DNA from: Lactiplantibacillus brownii
GTDB lineage: Bacteria; Bacillota; Bacilli; Lactobacillales; Lactobacillaceae
DNA length: 64,000 nucleotides
Direction of reading: 5' to 3'
NCBI RefSeq assembly: GCF_031085375.1
Contig: NZ_JAVCWF010000001.1
Coordinates: forward strand, 62,001-126,000
The notes beneath the pieces were generated by a model. That model ran no database searches. It worked only from the letters and a program-made list of their open reading frames with translations, and was not told where the DNA came from. A program made the position numbers and the translations under genes. Shown here piece by piece: positions 25,468-34,658 of this stretch. The stretch's first letter is position 1. Every line of letters begins with the position of its first letter.

Positions 25468-27110
25468 TAGTTGATATAGGCGGTGCGGTAGTTCATGGCA
25501 CCACTGAACTTATTGATAACGACACCTTTTAAGTGTGGCTTGATGAGAACATTTGAGCCACCTTCATATAATGGCGTCACCGCTTGATCCTGCATGGCTG
25601 TTTTGGCAGCTTGAACAAGATCTTGGTAACGCGCTGGTGCGTTTAAGGCGTCTTTTCCGTCGGCATCAGTCATTGCTTGATCATAGGCTGAATTGTGATA
25701 GTGTCCCATATTGGAATTACTTTTTGACGTTAAAATCGTTAGGGCTTGCGACGGATCAGCGAAATCCATACTCCAACTCGTCAAATTCAACTGAAAATCA
25801 CCTTGCGAAACTTTTGTGAGCATCGCATTGAAAGGCATTGCACGGACAGTTACTTTGAGACCTTTCAAATGACTGGTCAGTTGGCCTTGAATAAATTCAG
25901 CGGCCTGATGGGTGGTGTCATCGTCACCGCAAGTAATCGTTAATGAAAGCTGCTTTTGATGTAGCTGTTGTTTAGCCGTTTTGAATCGCTTAGTTGCCTG
26001 AGTTAAATCGAGTGTGGCGGTATCTTTAACCGTGGCATCGCTGACAAAATCATGTCCAGTTTGCGGGTTCTTTAACATATTCGTCACGGCAAATGTTTTG
26101 GCAGGGACTGAGCCATTTTCTAAAACCGTTTTGGTCAATTGCTGCCGGTTAATTGCCAGTGAAATAGCTGCTCGTAAGTTTTGATTAGCCGCAGTTTTAT
26201 CTTTTTGATTGTACTGGATAAACCCAATTTGGCCTGCTGAAAGTGTTTTGAGGTCAGCGTTATGTTTATTTTGAACATTTTGTTCGCCAGTTAATGTGAC
26301 CATGTCCAACTTATTAGCTTGATAAAGGTTGTAGGCCGTTGTGCTGGATTTAACGACCTGATAAGAGATATGGTTCAATTTAACGGCCTTTTTATCTTGA
26401 TAGTGTGGATTCTTGGTTAATGTCCAGTGATCATTAGTCCCCGTCCAGCCACTAAGCGTGAAGGCACCATTATAAACAGTTTTACCGGCAGTGGTACCAT
26501 AGTTCTGTCCATATTTCTGAACAGCATGTTGATTAATTGGGTAAAAAGTTACGCCAGCTAAGACTTGTTTGAAGTAGGCGGCCGGTTTACTCAAGGTAAT
26601 CTTTAACTGATAGTTGTTGGTTGCTTTGGCACCTAAAGTATTGGGCGCCAGCTTGCCAGCAGCAATCGCATCGGCATTTTTGATGTTCGTGAAGAGGTAG
26701 GTGAACTCCGACTTAGTTTTCGGATTCAAGGCCCGTTCCCAAGAGTAAACAAAATCCTGCGCCGTTACTGGATCGCCATTACTCCAATGTCCGTTATGCC
26801 GCAAATCAATGGTATAAGTTTTACCATCTTTGGAAACAGTCGTTTTGGTTGCCAAAGCGTTTACGGGCTGACTATTCTGATTTAAACGGTAGAGCCCTTC
26901 ATCTACTTCGCTCAGAACTGAGTTGGAAACACTGTCAGTGATTTTTGACGCATCAAGACTGGTTAGGGTTGTTTTTTCATATAGATTAATGCTTTGACTG
27001 GTAGGATGAGTAGCCGGTTGTGCATTAGCATGGACGGTAAAGGCAATTCCGCCGATTAAAATGAGACTGCCGCCGAGTAGTAAAGATTTTTTGTGATTCA
27101 AAAAGCTCAT
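25467..27110 (-). CDS. Oligopeptide-binding protein (OppA/SBP_bac_5 family) without lipobox
   Basis: This 547-residue extracellular solute-binding protein resembles OppA, which captures peptides for an Opp ABC importer. The family motif is seen as LRHNGHWSNGDPVTAQDFVYSWER near residue 105. The N-terminus has a positively charged start, a hydrophobic stretch (LLLGGSLILIGGIAF) and an ANA-Q-like cleavage site, but no cysteine lipobox, unlike the relative at 34659. It may therefore be released or stay anchored by an uncleaved helix. The start is ATG 27110 behind GGAGGAATT. It is monocistronic, with no permease or ATPase genes nearby, and lies under a T-box leader, so its expression should answer to one uncharged tRNA. 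Confidence 0.85.
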   Translation of the reverse strand: MSFLNHKKSLLLGGSLILIGGIAFTVHANAQPATHPTSQSINLYEKTTLTSLDASKITDSVSNSVLSEVDEGLYRLNQNSQPVNALATKTTVSKDGKTYTIDLRHNGHWSNGDPVTAQDFVYSWERALNPKTKSEFTYLFTNIKNADAIAAGKLAPNTLGAKATNNYQLKITLSKPAAYFKQVLAGVTFYPINQHAVQKYGQNYGTTAGKTVYNGAFTLSGWTGTNDHWTLTKNPHYQDKKAVKLNHISYQVVKSSTTAYNLYQANKLDMVTLTGEQNVQNKHNADLKTLSAGQIGFIQYNQKDKTAANQNLRAAISLAINRQQLTKTVLENGSVPAKTFAVTNMLKNPQTGHDFVSDATVKDTATLDLTQATKRFKTAKQQLHQKQLSLTITCGDDDTTHQAAEFIQGQLTSHLKGLKVTVRAMPFNAMLTKVSQGDFQLNLTSWSMDFADPSQALTILTSKSNSNMGHYHNSAYDQAMTDADGKDALNAPARYQDLVQAAKTAMQDQAVTPLYEGGSNVLIKPHLKGVVINKFSGAMNYRTAYIN

Positions 27111-27207
27111 GATCAATTCCTCCAAAATTAGTAATGTACTTGGTTAGAAAAATCATTGAGCGTTGCCATCGTAACTGGATCATCATGATTCACCCCGTTT
27201 TAAAGTC

Positions 27208-27513
27208 AAAAAAAACGTCCTTATATTACAGCCAATGCTGCGATAAGGACGGTCTATAACCGCGGTGCCACCTTAATTGAGCCCACTCAAGTCGTTTTGA
27301 CTTAATATGCGCTCCAACTCCATAGAGAACAACCATTCTCCTGACAACTGACGTATGTCGCACGTCTTTTCGTACTTTCGAAATTTCGGAAAAGCCCTCG
27401 GTGGTCCATTTAATTATCTGCGTTCGGCCATACTCTCAGCAACGATGACTCTCTGTGCGGGCACGATAATCTTGATCTCCACCTCATTGGTTTATAAGGA
27501 CGATATTTAAGTT
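27208..27513 (-). promoter_or_regulatory. T-box leader riboswitch of the peptide-binding gene
   Basis: Read on the minus strand from about 27513, the leader contains the T-box antiterminator core GGTGGCACCGCGG (27272-27260), the usual stem I region with AGAGAGTC and GAGAGTATGG, and an intrinsic terminator (CGTCCTTAT pairing with ATAAGGACG, then eight T at 27215-27208). T-boxes read the charging of a specific tRNA. I could not assign the specifier codon with confidence. The leader ends about 100 bp before the start at 27110. Confidence 0.88.
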
Positions 27514-27519
27514 GAATTC

Positions 27520-27549
27520 AGTGTACAGCGGGGTGTTTTAGTTTGTCAA
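27520..27549 (-). promoter_or_regulatory. Promoter of the T-box leader
   Basis: On the minus strand TTGACA (27549-27544) is followed after 18 bp by TACACT (27525-27520), giving a transcription start near 27513 just ahead of the T-box. Confidence 0.65.
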
Positions 27550-27595
27550 CCCATTCATTTAAATCAGTTTTCTGAACAACCAAATAATTACTGAT

Positions 27596-27611
27596 TGTTT
27601 CACGTGAAACA
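27596..27611. other. parS site (ParB/Spo0J binding)
   Basis: An exact copy of TGTTTCACGTGAAACA in the divergent region between the T-box promoter and the primase-helicase gene. Confidence 0.92.
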
Positions 27612-27718
27612 TCAATGGCTTTCTTATTGTACATGCCAAGCTAAAAATGGCGATCGCCAGTAGTTTGATGGTTGAACTCCGGTATAATGGACTGGAGTTT
27701 AAAATTGGAGGAAACGGT

Positions 27719-30500
27719 ATGGGTAATTCATGGCATGGTCCGCATAGTCGTGATATTTTGAAAGCAATTGCGACTGACGCTGAATCGGGTGAGCGACAGG
27801 CGGTATATTTTGATCAGGTTCGCCAGCAACTGATGATTGAGCCACTGGCAAAATTTCAACAGCGGACTTTAACAAATCATCGGCCAAAAATCCAGTTAAC
27901 GACGGCAGAAAAATTGGCGCTTTATCGGCGCCGCTTTACTGGAAGACAAGATGTCTATGCAAAACGCTATTTTAATAAGCAAGCTCAACGCGATGTTTAT
28001 AGCCCCGTTACTAGTTTTATCAACGGCCGCCCTAATAAAGACGATCCGCAACCACTGACGGATGCGGTTATTAAAGCTCATTTGAAGGGCCAGATTTTCA
28101 TTGGCATTTACCCACTATTGAAAAATGAAACAACTAATTTTTTAGTCATTGATGTTGACAAGCATAATTGGCAAGAAATCATGACATCGTTAGTGCAGGT
28201 CTGCAAACAACTAAAACTACCAACGGCAGTTGAAAAATCTCAATCTGGCCATGGGGGTCATCTGTGGTTCTTTTTTGAACAGGCCATCACTGCAACCGTG
28301 GCACGACGATTAGGACAAGCAGTTTTAAAACGAGCCATGGCTATTAATCCGGATATTTCATTTAAAGCGTTTGACCGACTATTTCCAAATCAAGATACGC
28401 TGCCGGCAGGTGGGTACGGTAATTTAATTGCTGCCCCACTACAATACGAGCGGATGCAACTTTGGACGGAGTTTATTTGTAAACGACCAATTCGAGCCAT
28501 ATGCGGATCAATGGCAGTTCTTGCAGGCAATTGGCACACTGACATTGGCACAAGTTCAAACCGTTATCAGCAAACTCGCTATGACTGACAACTTTCAATT
28601 GTTTGAATCGCCAGCACAACAGGATAGTAATTTGTTGGATGATGAACTACTAAGTCTCACTCAAAAAATAACCATTATTCGTCGGAACCAACTATATTTG
28701 CTTAAATCGCCGTTAACTACCGCTCAAATTAATGCCTTACGATGGGCGGCAACTTTTGCTAATCCGACGTTCAGCCAACGTCAAAAACAACGATTTAGTA
28801 CTTGGAATACGCCAAGATATATTTCGTTGGCTGAACAAAATGAAAAATATTTAATTTTACCGTGAGGAATAGAATCGTTCTTAAAACAACGGCTTCCGAA
28901 GTTAGTCGTTCAAGACAAAACTGAGAGTGGTCGTCCACTACATGTCAATTTTAAAGGGAAGCTGCGTCCCGAACAACAACAGGCGCAACAAGCGTTACTA
29001 AAAAAGGCGATGGGCGTGTTAGCTGCTCGAACTGGATTTGGTAAAACGGTCGTGGCGGCTAGTCTGATTGCGCAAAGAAAGTGTAGTACTTTAGTAATCG
29101 TCAACAATCGGGCGTTAGCACAACAATGGCAAGCCCAGCTAGCTAAATTTTTAACGATTGCTGATGAGCCATTAGTCGAGTACACGAGAACTGGACGAAA
29201 AAGGAAGAAAAATGTTATTGGTTCATACTATGGTAATCAAAAGCGATTGAGCCAATTAGTGGATGTTGCGACCATTCAAACTTTGAGTCGACTTAAAAAT
29301 GTGGCTGAGTTTACGCAAGCCTATGGCATGGTTATCGTGGATGAAGTTCACCATCTGGCTGCCGTGACTTTCGATGAGGTTGTTAAGCAGATTGCTGCCA
29401 AGTTTATTTATGTCCTTTCAGCAACACCTTACCGTCGTGATGGCTGGGATCCCATCATTTTCATGCGTGCTGGTCAAATTGTTTATAAAACGGCTAAAAT
29501 TGATGAGCAACAAGTATTGACGACGAAACGGTCATTGATATTACGATTGACTAATTGGGGAATGCTAAATAGTGACCAGTTTAAAGACCAGACAATCCAT
29601 GAAAATTATGAAGCTATTTTAGCGGACCGCGATCGTAACCAATTAATTGCTGCAGATATTGTCGCTAACTTTAAAGCCGGTCGTCATCAATTGGTTCTGA
29701 CGAGGCGGTTGGCACAAATTGAGTTATTAAGACAGTGTTTACCCAAAACTTTAGCAGCTAAAATATTTGAGTTGTCTGGGCATCAAAAAGCTACTCAAAA
29801 TCGTGAAACTATTCAAAAAATTACTGACAGTACCGCGCCATATATCATTTTTGCGACAAGTAATTATGTTGGTGAGGGTGTTGATATCCAATCGATTGAT
29901 ACGTTGTTACTAGCGATGCCAGTTTCTTGGAAGGGGAACGTTGAGCAATACTTAGGACGTCTAAATCGAAATTTGGCTCATAAGACTGACTTGCGAGTTT
30001 ATGACTATGTTGATTTGTTTGTACCTATGTTGGCGCGAATGTATCAGAAACGATTACGAACTTATCGAGAATTAGATTATCAACTAGTAGTGGATAATCC
30101 CCAACAAGTTGTCGCAATCTATCGTGGTCAGAACGGTTATCAACAGTTAGTGCAGGCAATTAAGGCTGCAAAGGGGCAGTCAATGATTGGCGTAGTGTCT
30201 TTAACACAACCAATTTTAAAATTTATACAGCAACTTAATCCGGCGACAATCACGGTGGTCATCACCGCTAACCTTCAAGCGGCCATGCCGTTGCGTTATC
30301 AGCAATTGGTAAAGACAGGTGTCAGAGTCCAAGTGGGGGCGACGGTTTTAAACACAATTATTATTGATGAACAAACCGTTTGGTATGATTACGAGGAATT
30401 GCTTGGAAAGGCACATCAAGGCTATGCTTTAAAGTTTGGGAGTGCGGCATTAGCAGCTCATTTCAAAAAATTGTTTGATCCAGAAGCAAAATTATTTTAA
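27719..30500 (+). pseudogene. Archaeo-eukaryotic primase-helicase (TOTE-type), broken by a frameshift and a stop
   Basis: Restored, this is one protein of about 927 residues. The N-terminal half carries a primase-like domain as in TOTE conflict systems: FLVIDVDKHNW (catalytic DxD) and SGHGGHLWFFF. The C-terminal half is a superfamily 2 helicase: ARTGFGKTVVA (Walker A), IVDEVHHL (DEVH), LSATPYRRDG, NYVGEGVDI and QYLGRLNR. The frame shifts at a TTT run (28461-28463; removing one T joins ERMQL to GRSLFVND), and an in-frame TGA at 28863 interrupts ..ILP-GIESFL. The start is ATG 27719 behind GGAGG. Two independent lesions make true decay likely. These proteins are thought to act in conflict with mobile DNA; it stands alone here. 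Confidence 0.8.
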
Positions 30501-30506
30501 TAAACG

Positions 30507-30539
30507 AAATCCAGCCGAGTGATTAGACTCAGCTGGACC
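30507..30539. terminator. Hairpin between convergent genes
   Basis: ATCCAGCCGAG (from 30508) pairs with CTCAGCTGGAC (to 30538) with one mismatch. It lies between the primase-helicase end and the convergent small gene and probably terminates one or both. Confidence 0.5.
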
Positions 30540-30549
30540 TTATGAAATG

Positions 30550-30783
30550 TTAAAGACGGCTGTTATAAATTAAAAAGCTAATATAACAGTTGTCGCCATC
30601 GGGTAAATCATAACCCGTGTTTTGATTAGAACCATCGTTTTCATGTAAAACGACAAATTCACCAGAACCGTAATCTTGATCATTTAAATAAGTGACGAGG
30701 CGTTCGTCGCATTCGGCTAAAGTTTTACCTGTAACGACCCGGCGATTCCAGCCACGATGAATGGCACCATTTGGATTAATCAA
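30550..30783 (-). CDS. Small conserved-looking hypothetical protein (77 aa)
   Basis: The protein has no recognised domain. It is soluble and polar, begins INPNGAIHRGWNRR and ends SFLIYNSRL, with several Asp/Asn-Gly turns (ENDGSNQN, LPDGDN). The start is TTG 30783 behind GAGGAGTGGG, a good ribosome binding site that argues for a real gene despite its size. It is convergent with the primase-helicase gene and divergent from the thiamine operon. No signal peptide or membrane segment is visible. Confidence 0.55.
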   Translation of the reverse strand: MINPNGAIHRGWNRRVVTGKTLAECDERLVTYLNDQDYGSGEFVVLHENDGSNQNTGYDLPDGDNCYISFLIYNSRL

Positions 30784-31017
30784 ATTCTCCCACTCCTCAT
30801 TTTGAAGTCATCAATTGCATCATCTAGGATAATGTCACCTTGATGGACAGTGTTAGTTAATTCTAATAATAATGTTTTTAGAATTAACTGAATGTTATTA
30901 CGACTTAATCATAGCAAAGTTTGACTAGGTTAATCAATGGCAAGACCTGCTATTTTAGTCCAGTTGAGTAGTTGACGGTAGCGGTTACAACTATTACACT
31001 AACAGTAACTTAAATAA
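30784..31017. other. Divergent intergenic region before the TPP riboswitch
   Basis: It contains the ribosome binding site of the small minus-strand gene and, near its right end, a promoter for the thiamine operon: TTGACG (30972-30977), 17 bp, TACACT (30995-31000). An AT-rich inverted repeat (AGTTAATTCTAA...TTAGAATTAACT, about 30854-30887) lies in the middle and could be an operator or terminator. Confidence 0.5.
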
Positions 31018-31108
31018 ACACTAGGGGTGTCCACGAATGGGCTGAGATGGCAATGAACTTGCTGATCCCTTTGAACCTGTGAGTCCAGACTTGCGTAGGG
31101 AAAGTGTC
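31018..31108 (+). promoter_or_regulatory. TPP riboswitch (THI element)
   Basis: The conserved THI-box blocks are all present in order: CTAGGGGTG, GGCTGAGATGG, CCCTTTGAACCTG and TTGCGTAGGGAAAGTG. It binds thiamine pyrophosphate and turns off the thiMDE operon when the cofactor is plentiful. The terminator directly after it indicates control by premature termination. Confidence 0.95.
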
Positions 31109-31124
31109 GATGCTAAGCAATTTG

Positions 31125-31166
31125 GCAACCACCGGTTCAATAAAAGTTGAATTGGTGGCTTTTTTT
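31125..31166 (+). terminator. Riboswitch expression-platform terminator
   Basis: CCACCGGTTCAA (31129-31140) pairs with TTGAATTGGTGG (31147-31158), with G-U pairs, and is followed by seven T. It ends 16 bases before the thiM start. Confidence 0.85.
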
Positions 31167-31181
31167 ATGGAGGAGAGAAAA

Positions 31182-31973
31182 TTGAATTTAGACTTATTAA
31201 CGACCTTACGTGAACAAAACCCGATTGTTTTCAATATTGCTAATTTTGTGACAGTTCAAGATGTTGCCAACGGTTTGAATGCCATTGGGGCTTCTCCAAT
31301 CATGTCGGCAGAACCGATCGAGGCGCCAGACATGGTCAAAATTGCGGGTGCAATCTGTCTTAATTTGGGGACTTTGACTCAGCGACAAGTCGAACAGATG
31401 AAGGTTGTGGGTCAATTGGCAAATCAGCAGCAAAAGCCAATCGTTCTAGATCCAGTGGCAGTTGGAGCCAGTACCTATCGCCATGATGTCGCTCAAAGGT
31501 TGCTTGAAACGTTTAAAGTTGCAGTAATTCGTGGCAATGCGGGGGAGATTGCCACGTTAGCTGGAATTGACTGGCAGGCTAAGGGGATTGATGCTGGGAG
31601 TGGGGACGGTGATTTGATTAAAATTGCCCAAACTTGTGCGCTGAAATACCATTGTGTCGTTGTCCTTTCTGGCCCGACCGATGTTGTAACCGATGGAAAA
31701 CGAGTGATCCAAGTTCATAACGGGACACCGTTATTTCAATTGCACGTGGGTTCTGGTGATCTACTTTCTAGTTTAGTTGCGGCATTTACAGCAGTCAGTG
31801 GTGATGATTATTTTGAAGCTGCTCAAACTGCCTGCCTAGTGTTGGCAGTGACAGGTCAATTGGTGGTCAAACAAATGACCGCCGATCGACCAGGGACTTT
31901 TGCATTTGAGTTATTGGATAAATTGCATTTAATTACGATTGAGGAAGTTAAACGGCTCGCTTCAATCAGTTAG
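31182..31973 (+). CDS. thiM: Hydroxyethylthiazole kinase ThiM
   Basis: This 263-residue kinase phosphorylates 4-methyl-5-(2-hydroxyethyl)thiazole in thiamine salvage. Family motifs are clear: NFVTVQDVANGLNAIGASPIM near the N-terminus, LDPVAVGAS, VIRGNAGEI, and the C-terminal GSGDLLSSLVAAF (the usual GTGCxLSA region, here with Asp instead of Cys). The start is TTG 31182, six bases after GGAGGAGAG. It is the first gene of a riboswitch-controlled operon; thiD begins 17 bp after its stop. With ThiD and ThiE it rebuilds thiamine phosphate from scavenged thiazole and pyrimidine. No thiazole or pyrimidine synthesis genes are present. Confidence 0.93.
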   Translation: MNLDLLTTLREQNPIVFNIANFVTVQDVANGLNAIGASPIMSAEPIEAPDMVKIAGAICLNLGTLTQRQVEQMKVVGQLANQQQKPIVLDPVAVGASTYRHDVAQRLLETFKVAVIRGNAGEIATLAGIDWQAKGIDAGSGDGDLIKIAQTCALKYHCVVVLSGPTDVVTDGKRVIQVHNGTPLFQLHVGSGDLLSSLVAAFTAVSGDDYFEAAQTACLVLAVTGQLVVKQMTADRPGTFAFELLDKLHLITIEEVKRLASIS

Positions 31974-31990
31974 CGAAGAAGGTTGAAATA

Positions 31991-32815
31991 ATGAATGAAT
32001 TTCCAGAAGTATTGACGATTGCCGGCACGGACAGCGGTGGTGGTGCGGGTATCATGGCTGATTTAAAAACAATGCAAGCCCGACACGTTTTTGGGACCGC
32101 CGTGGTAGTTGCGGTTACGGCGCAAAACACGTTAGGTGTCCAAGACTTTATGGCGTTGCCAGCAAAACTGATTAATGAACAATTCGCGTCGTTGGCGGCT
32201 GATTTTAAAATTCGGGCTTGTAAAACAGGAATGCTAGCGGATGCGACACATGTCAAATTAGTTGCTAGGGCATTACAGCAATATGATTTTGGCCCACTGA
32301 TTGTTGATCCAGTGATGATTGCTAAGGGTGGTGCTGCCTTGTTAGCGGATGATGCAATCGAAACTGTACGCACAGACCTATTACCCTTAGCAACGGTTGT
32401 TACCCCCAATTTGCCCGAAGCTGAACGTTTAACGGGACTGGTCATCCATGATGCGGCAGGGATGGTTGTCGCTGGTCACGCCTTGCAACAACTCGGTGCT
32501 AAAAATGTCATTATCAAGGGCGGCCATGAGTCTAATGCCAGCACGGCAGCTGATTTTGTTTGCTTGGCGGATGGCCAAGCGTTTTGGCTGGCGGCTCCGC
32601 GGGTTGACACGGTTCGGACCCATGGGACGGGAGACACATTATCAGCTTGCTTAACGGCTGAACTTGCTAAAGGGGTTCCGATGGCAACTGCCATTCACAC
32701 GGCTAAAGCTTATGTGACCGCGGCAATAAAACAAACGATTCAAGTTGGTCATGGTCACGGTCCGTTAAATCATTGGGTGGCACCAAGTGATGAGGTTCAA
32801 CAATATGACAATTGA
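31991..32815 (+). CDS. thiD: Hydroxymethylpyrimidine kinase / phosphomethylpyrimidine kinase ThiD
   Basis: This 274-residue ribokinase-fold enzyme performs both phosphorylations of hydroxymethylpyrimidine. It shows TIAGTDSGGGAGIMADLKTM at the start, KTGMLAD, DPVMIAKGG, TPNLPEAERL, and the anion-hole motif THGTGDTLSACLTA near residue 215. Length is normal. It lies between thiM and thiE; its last 11 bp overlap thiE. It acts in the cytoplasm in thiamine salvage and is controlled by the upstream TPP riboswitch. Confidence 0.95.
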   Translation: MNEFPEVLTIAGTDSGGGAGIMADLKTMQARHVFGTAVVVAVTAQNTLGVQDFMALPAKLINEQFASLAADFKIRACKTGMLADATHVKLVARALQQYDFGPLIVDPVMIAKGGAALLADDAIETVRTDLLPLATVVTPNLPEAERLTGLVIHDAAGMVVAGHALQQLGAKNVIIKGGHESNASTAADFVCLADGQAFWLAAPRVDTVRTHGTGDTLSACLTAELAKGVPMATAIHTAKAYVTAAIKQTIQVGHGHGPLNHWVAPSDEVQQYDN

Positions 32816-33452
32816 ATTTTCGGCGGAACAGTTACGGGCATACTTTGTTTGTGGCTCCCAAGATGTGGGAAATCGTGGCTTAGTAGAAATTCTTGAGGCT
32901 GGATTACGAGCGGGAATTACAGCTTTTCAATTTCGCGACAAGGGAATCAGTCGGTTAACGGCTACGGAACGCTTACAATTGGGGCAACAATTGCACCGAC
33001 TTTGTGCCACGTACCAGGTGCCGTTCATTGTGGATGATGATGTCGAGTTAGCGCTGGCTTTGAAAGCGGATGGGATTCATGTTGGACAGCGCGATCAGCA
33101 AATTCGGCAAGTCTTGGCCCAAGTTGCAGGTAAGATGTTTGTCGGCCTATCTTGTTCGACCCCTGCAGAAGTTTTGGCAGCCAATCAGTTGTCTGGTTTG
33201 GCTTACTTAGGGAGTGGGCCGGTATTTCCAACAACTTCAAAAGCAGATGCTGATCCGGTGATTGGCTTGCCGGGATTGACCAATTTGGTTCAACTTGCGC
33301 AGACACCAATTGTGGCTATCGGTGGCATTACTGAATCGCAACTGGGAAAGATTGCGGAAACGGGTGCGAGTGGGGCAGCGGTCATCTCACTATTAACACA
33401 AAGCCCAGACATGACCGCAACCGTTCAAAAAATGTTACAAGCGTGGGTGTGA
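32805..33452 (+). CDS. thiE: Thiamine-phosphate synthase ThiE
   Basis: This 215-residue TIM-barrel enzyme joins the products of ThiD and ThiM to form thiamine phosphate. Motifs: AFQFRDKG near residue 44, PFIVDDDVELALALKADGIH, VGQRD, SCSTPAEV and GSGPVFPTTSKADADP, and VAIGGI near residue 173. The ATG at 32805 is chosen over GTG 32787 because GAGG lies about nine bases before it. It overlaps thiD by 11 bp. A perfect palindrome directly follows the stop codon. Confidence 0.95.
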   Translation: MTIEFSAEQLRAYFVCGSQDVGNRGLVEILEAGLRAGITAFQFRDKGISRLTATERLQLGQQLHRLCATYQVPFIVDDDVELALALKADGIHVGQRDQQIRQVLAQVAGKMFVGLSCSTPAEVLAANQLSGLAYLGSGPVFPTTSKADADPVIGLPGLTNLVQLAQTPIVAIGGITESQLGKIAETGASGAAVISLLTQSPDMTATVQKMLQAWV

Positions 33453-33480
33453 TTTAAATATTTCCCGGGAAATATTTAAA
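33453..33480. repeat. Perfect 28-bp palindrome after thiE
   Basis: TTTAAATATTTCCC followed by GGGAAATATTTAAA reads identically on both strands without a loop and begins one base after the thiE stop. It lacks a downstream T-tract. It may be a weak terminator or a protein-binding operator. Confidence 0.7.
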
Positions 33481-33624
33481 AACTATTTGTGAGTAGGTAT
33501 GAATAGTTAACGACTATCATGGAGCTGCTAACAAATCAGAATCAACTTATCAGTTGACTTTCACACCAATTAAACTTAATCTTTAATTAATCAAATAGCC
33601 ATTTTGTTTTAATTCAATAAATTA

Positions 33625-33873
33625 TATGTTGAAGAGCAGAGTAGGTTGAAGGATGAAGATTAGCGACTACCGACAGTGTGAGGGTAGCTTCCTAATTCGA
33701 CTGAAGATGGGCTTGGAGTAGTTGATTAGTCGTGTGAGCGGCTAACGCGTGTGGATTCGTTATCATCCAGACACTGATTAGTGTCATTGAGGTGGCTATT
33801 AAGCCACAAACTCAGGGTGGTACCACGAAACCAATCGTCCCTGTATGTAGTGATTACATGCAGGTTTTTTTTA
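33625..33873 (+). promoter_or_regulatory. T-box leader riboswitch of the peptidase / peptide-binding operon
   Basis: The leader includes a stem I region (GAAGAGCAGAGTAG, then GACTGAAGATGGGC), the antiterminator core AGGGTGGTACCACG (33814-33827), and a terminator (CCTGTATGTA at 33840-33849 pairing with TACATGCAGG at 33855-33864, then eight T). It ends about 30 bp before the gene at 33903. It senses charging of one tRNA; the specifier codon was not assigned. It covers most of the otherwise empty stretch between thiE and the peptidase gene; the AT-rich part before it (33481-33624) shows nothing else clear. Confidence 0.88.
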
Positions 33874-33902
33874 TGGGATAAAAAAGAAAGAGGTTGTTAT
33901 TA

Positions 33903-34646
33903 ATGACAAAGCCAATTATTGGGGTAGCGCCAGGAACATTAGCAGTAGATAGTGAAATGTTTCCTGGGCGTCAACGGGATTATGTCAATCAGGTCTATTT
34001 ACGATCAATTACGGATAACGGTGGGATGCCGTTAATCTTGCCGGTCACGCAGGATAAAGAAACTATCGAACGGTATGTTGGTCTAATTGATGGGCTGTTG
34101 CTTTGCGGTGGTCAAGATGTTGATCCATTGACTTATGGGGAAGAACCATTGGAAAAGTTAGGTGGTATCGATCCTAAACGCGATGCTTATGAAATTGCGT
34201 TGATCAAGGCAGTACATGCGGCCCACAAGCCGATTTTGGGAATCTGCCGGGGCATTCAAATTTTGAACGCTTGCTACGGTGGGACCATTTACCAGGATCT
34301 GTCTTATATGCCAGCGGGGCAAGGGACAATCAAACATTTACAAGCACAATTACCAGCTTATGGGATGCACCATGTAACGGTTACGGCTGAGTCAAAATTA
34401 GCACATTTCTTAGGTCAAACAAAATTGGCAGTAAATTCTTTCCATCACCAAGCGTTACACAAAATTGCCCCTGGTTTTCGAGTTGTGGCGACTGCGCCAG
34501 ACGACGTGGTCGAAGCAATCGAAGCGGATGCAGGTGGATTACGACTGGCCGTGCAATGGCATCCAGAAGAAATGCAGCAAGTTACACCAGTTATGGCGCG
34601 CTTGTTTGCCAAATTTATTGCGGAAACTAATCAGATTAAGGATTGA
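33903..34646 (+). CDS. Gamma-glutamyl-gamma-aminobutyrate hydrolase family peptidase (C26)
   Basis: This 247-residue class I glutamine amidotransferase-like hydrolase shows the nucleophile in ILGICRGIQILNACYGG (Cys near residue 113) and the His/Glu pair in QWHPEEMQ near residue 224, with LLLCGGQDVDPLTY as the oxyanion region. Family C26 enzymes cleave gamma-glutamyl amides or related isopeptides in the cytoplasm. The ATG at 33903 follows AGAGG. It is co-transcribed with the peptide-binding lipoprotein 12 bp downstream, under a T-box, which hints at recovering an amino acid from imported gamma-glutamyl compounds. The exact substrate is unknown. Confidence 0.85.
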   Translation: MTKPIIGVAPGTLAVDSEMFPGRQRDYVNQVYLRSITDNGGMPLILPVTQDKETIERYVGLIDGLLLCGGQDVDPLTYGEEPLEKLGGIDPKRDAYEIALIKAVHAAHKPILGICRGIQILNACYGGTIYQDLSYMPAGQGTIKHLQAQLPAYGMHHVTVTAESKLAHFLGQTKLAVNSFHHQALHKIAPGFRVVATAPDDVVEAIEADAGGLRLAVQWHPEEMQQVTPVMARLFAKFIAETNQIKD

Positions 34647-34658
34647 CGGGGATAGTGA

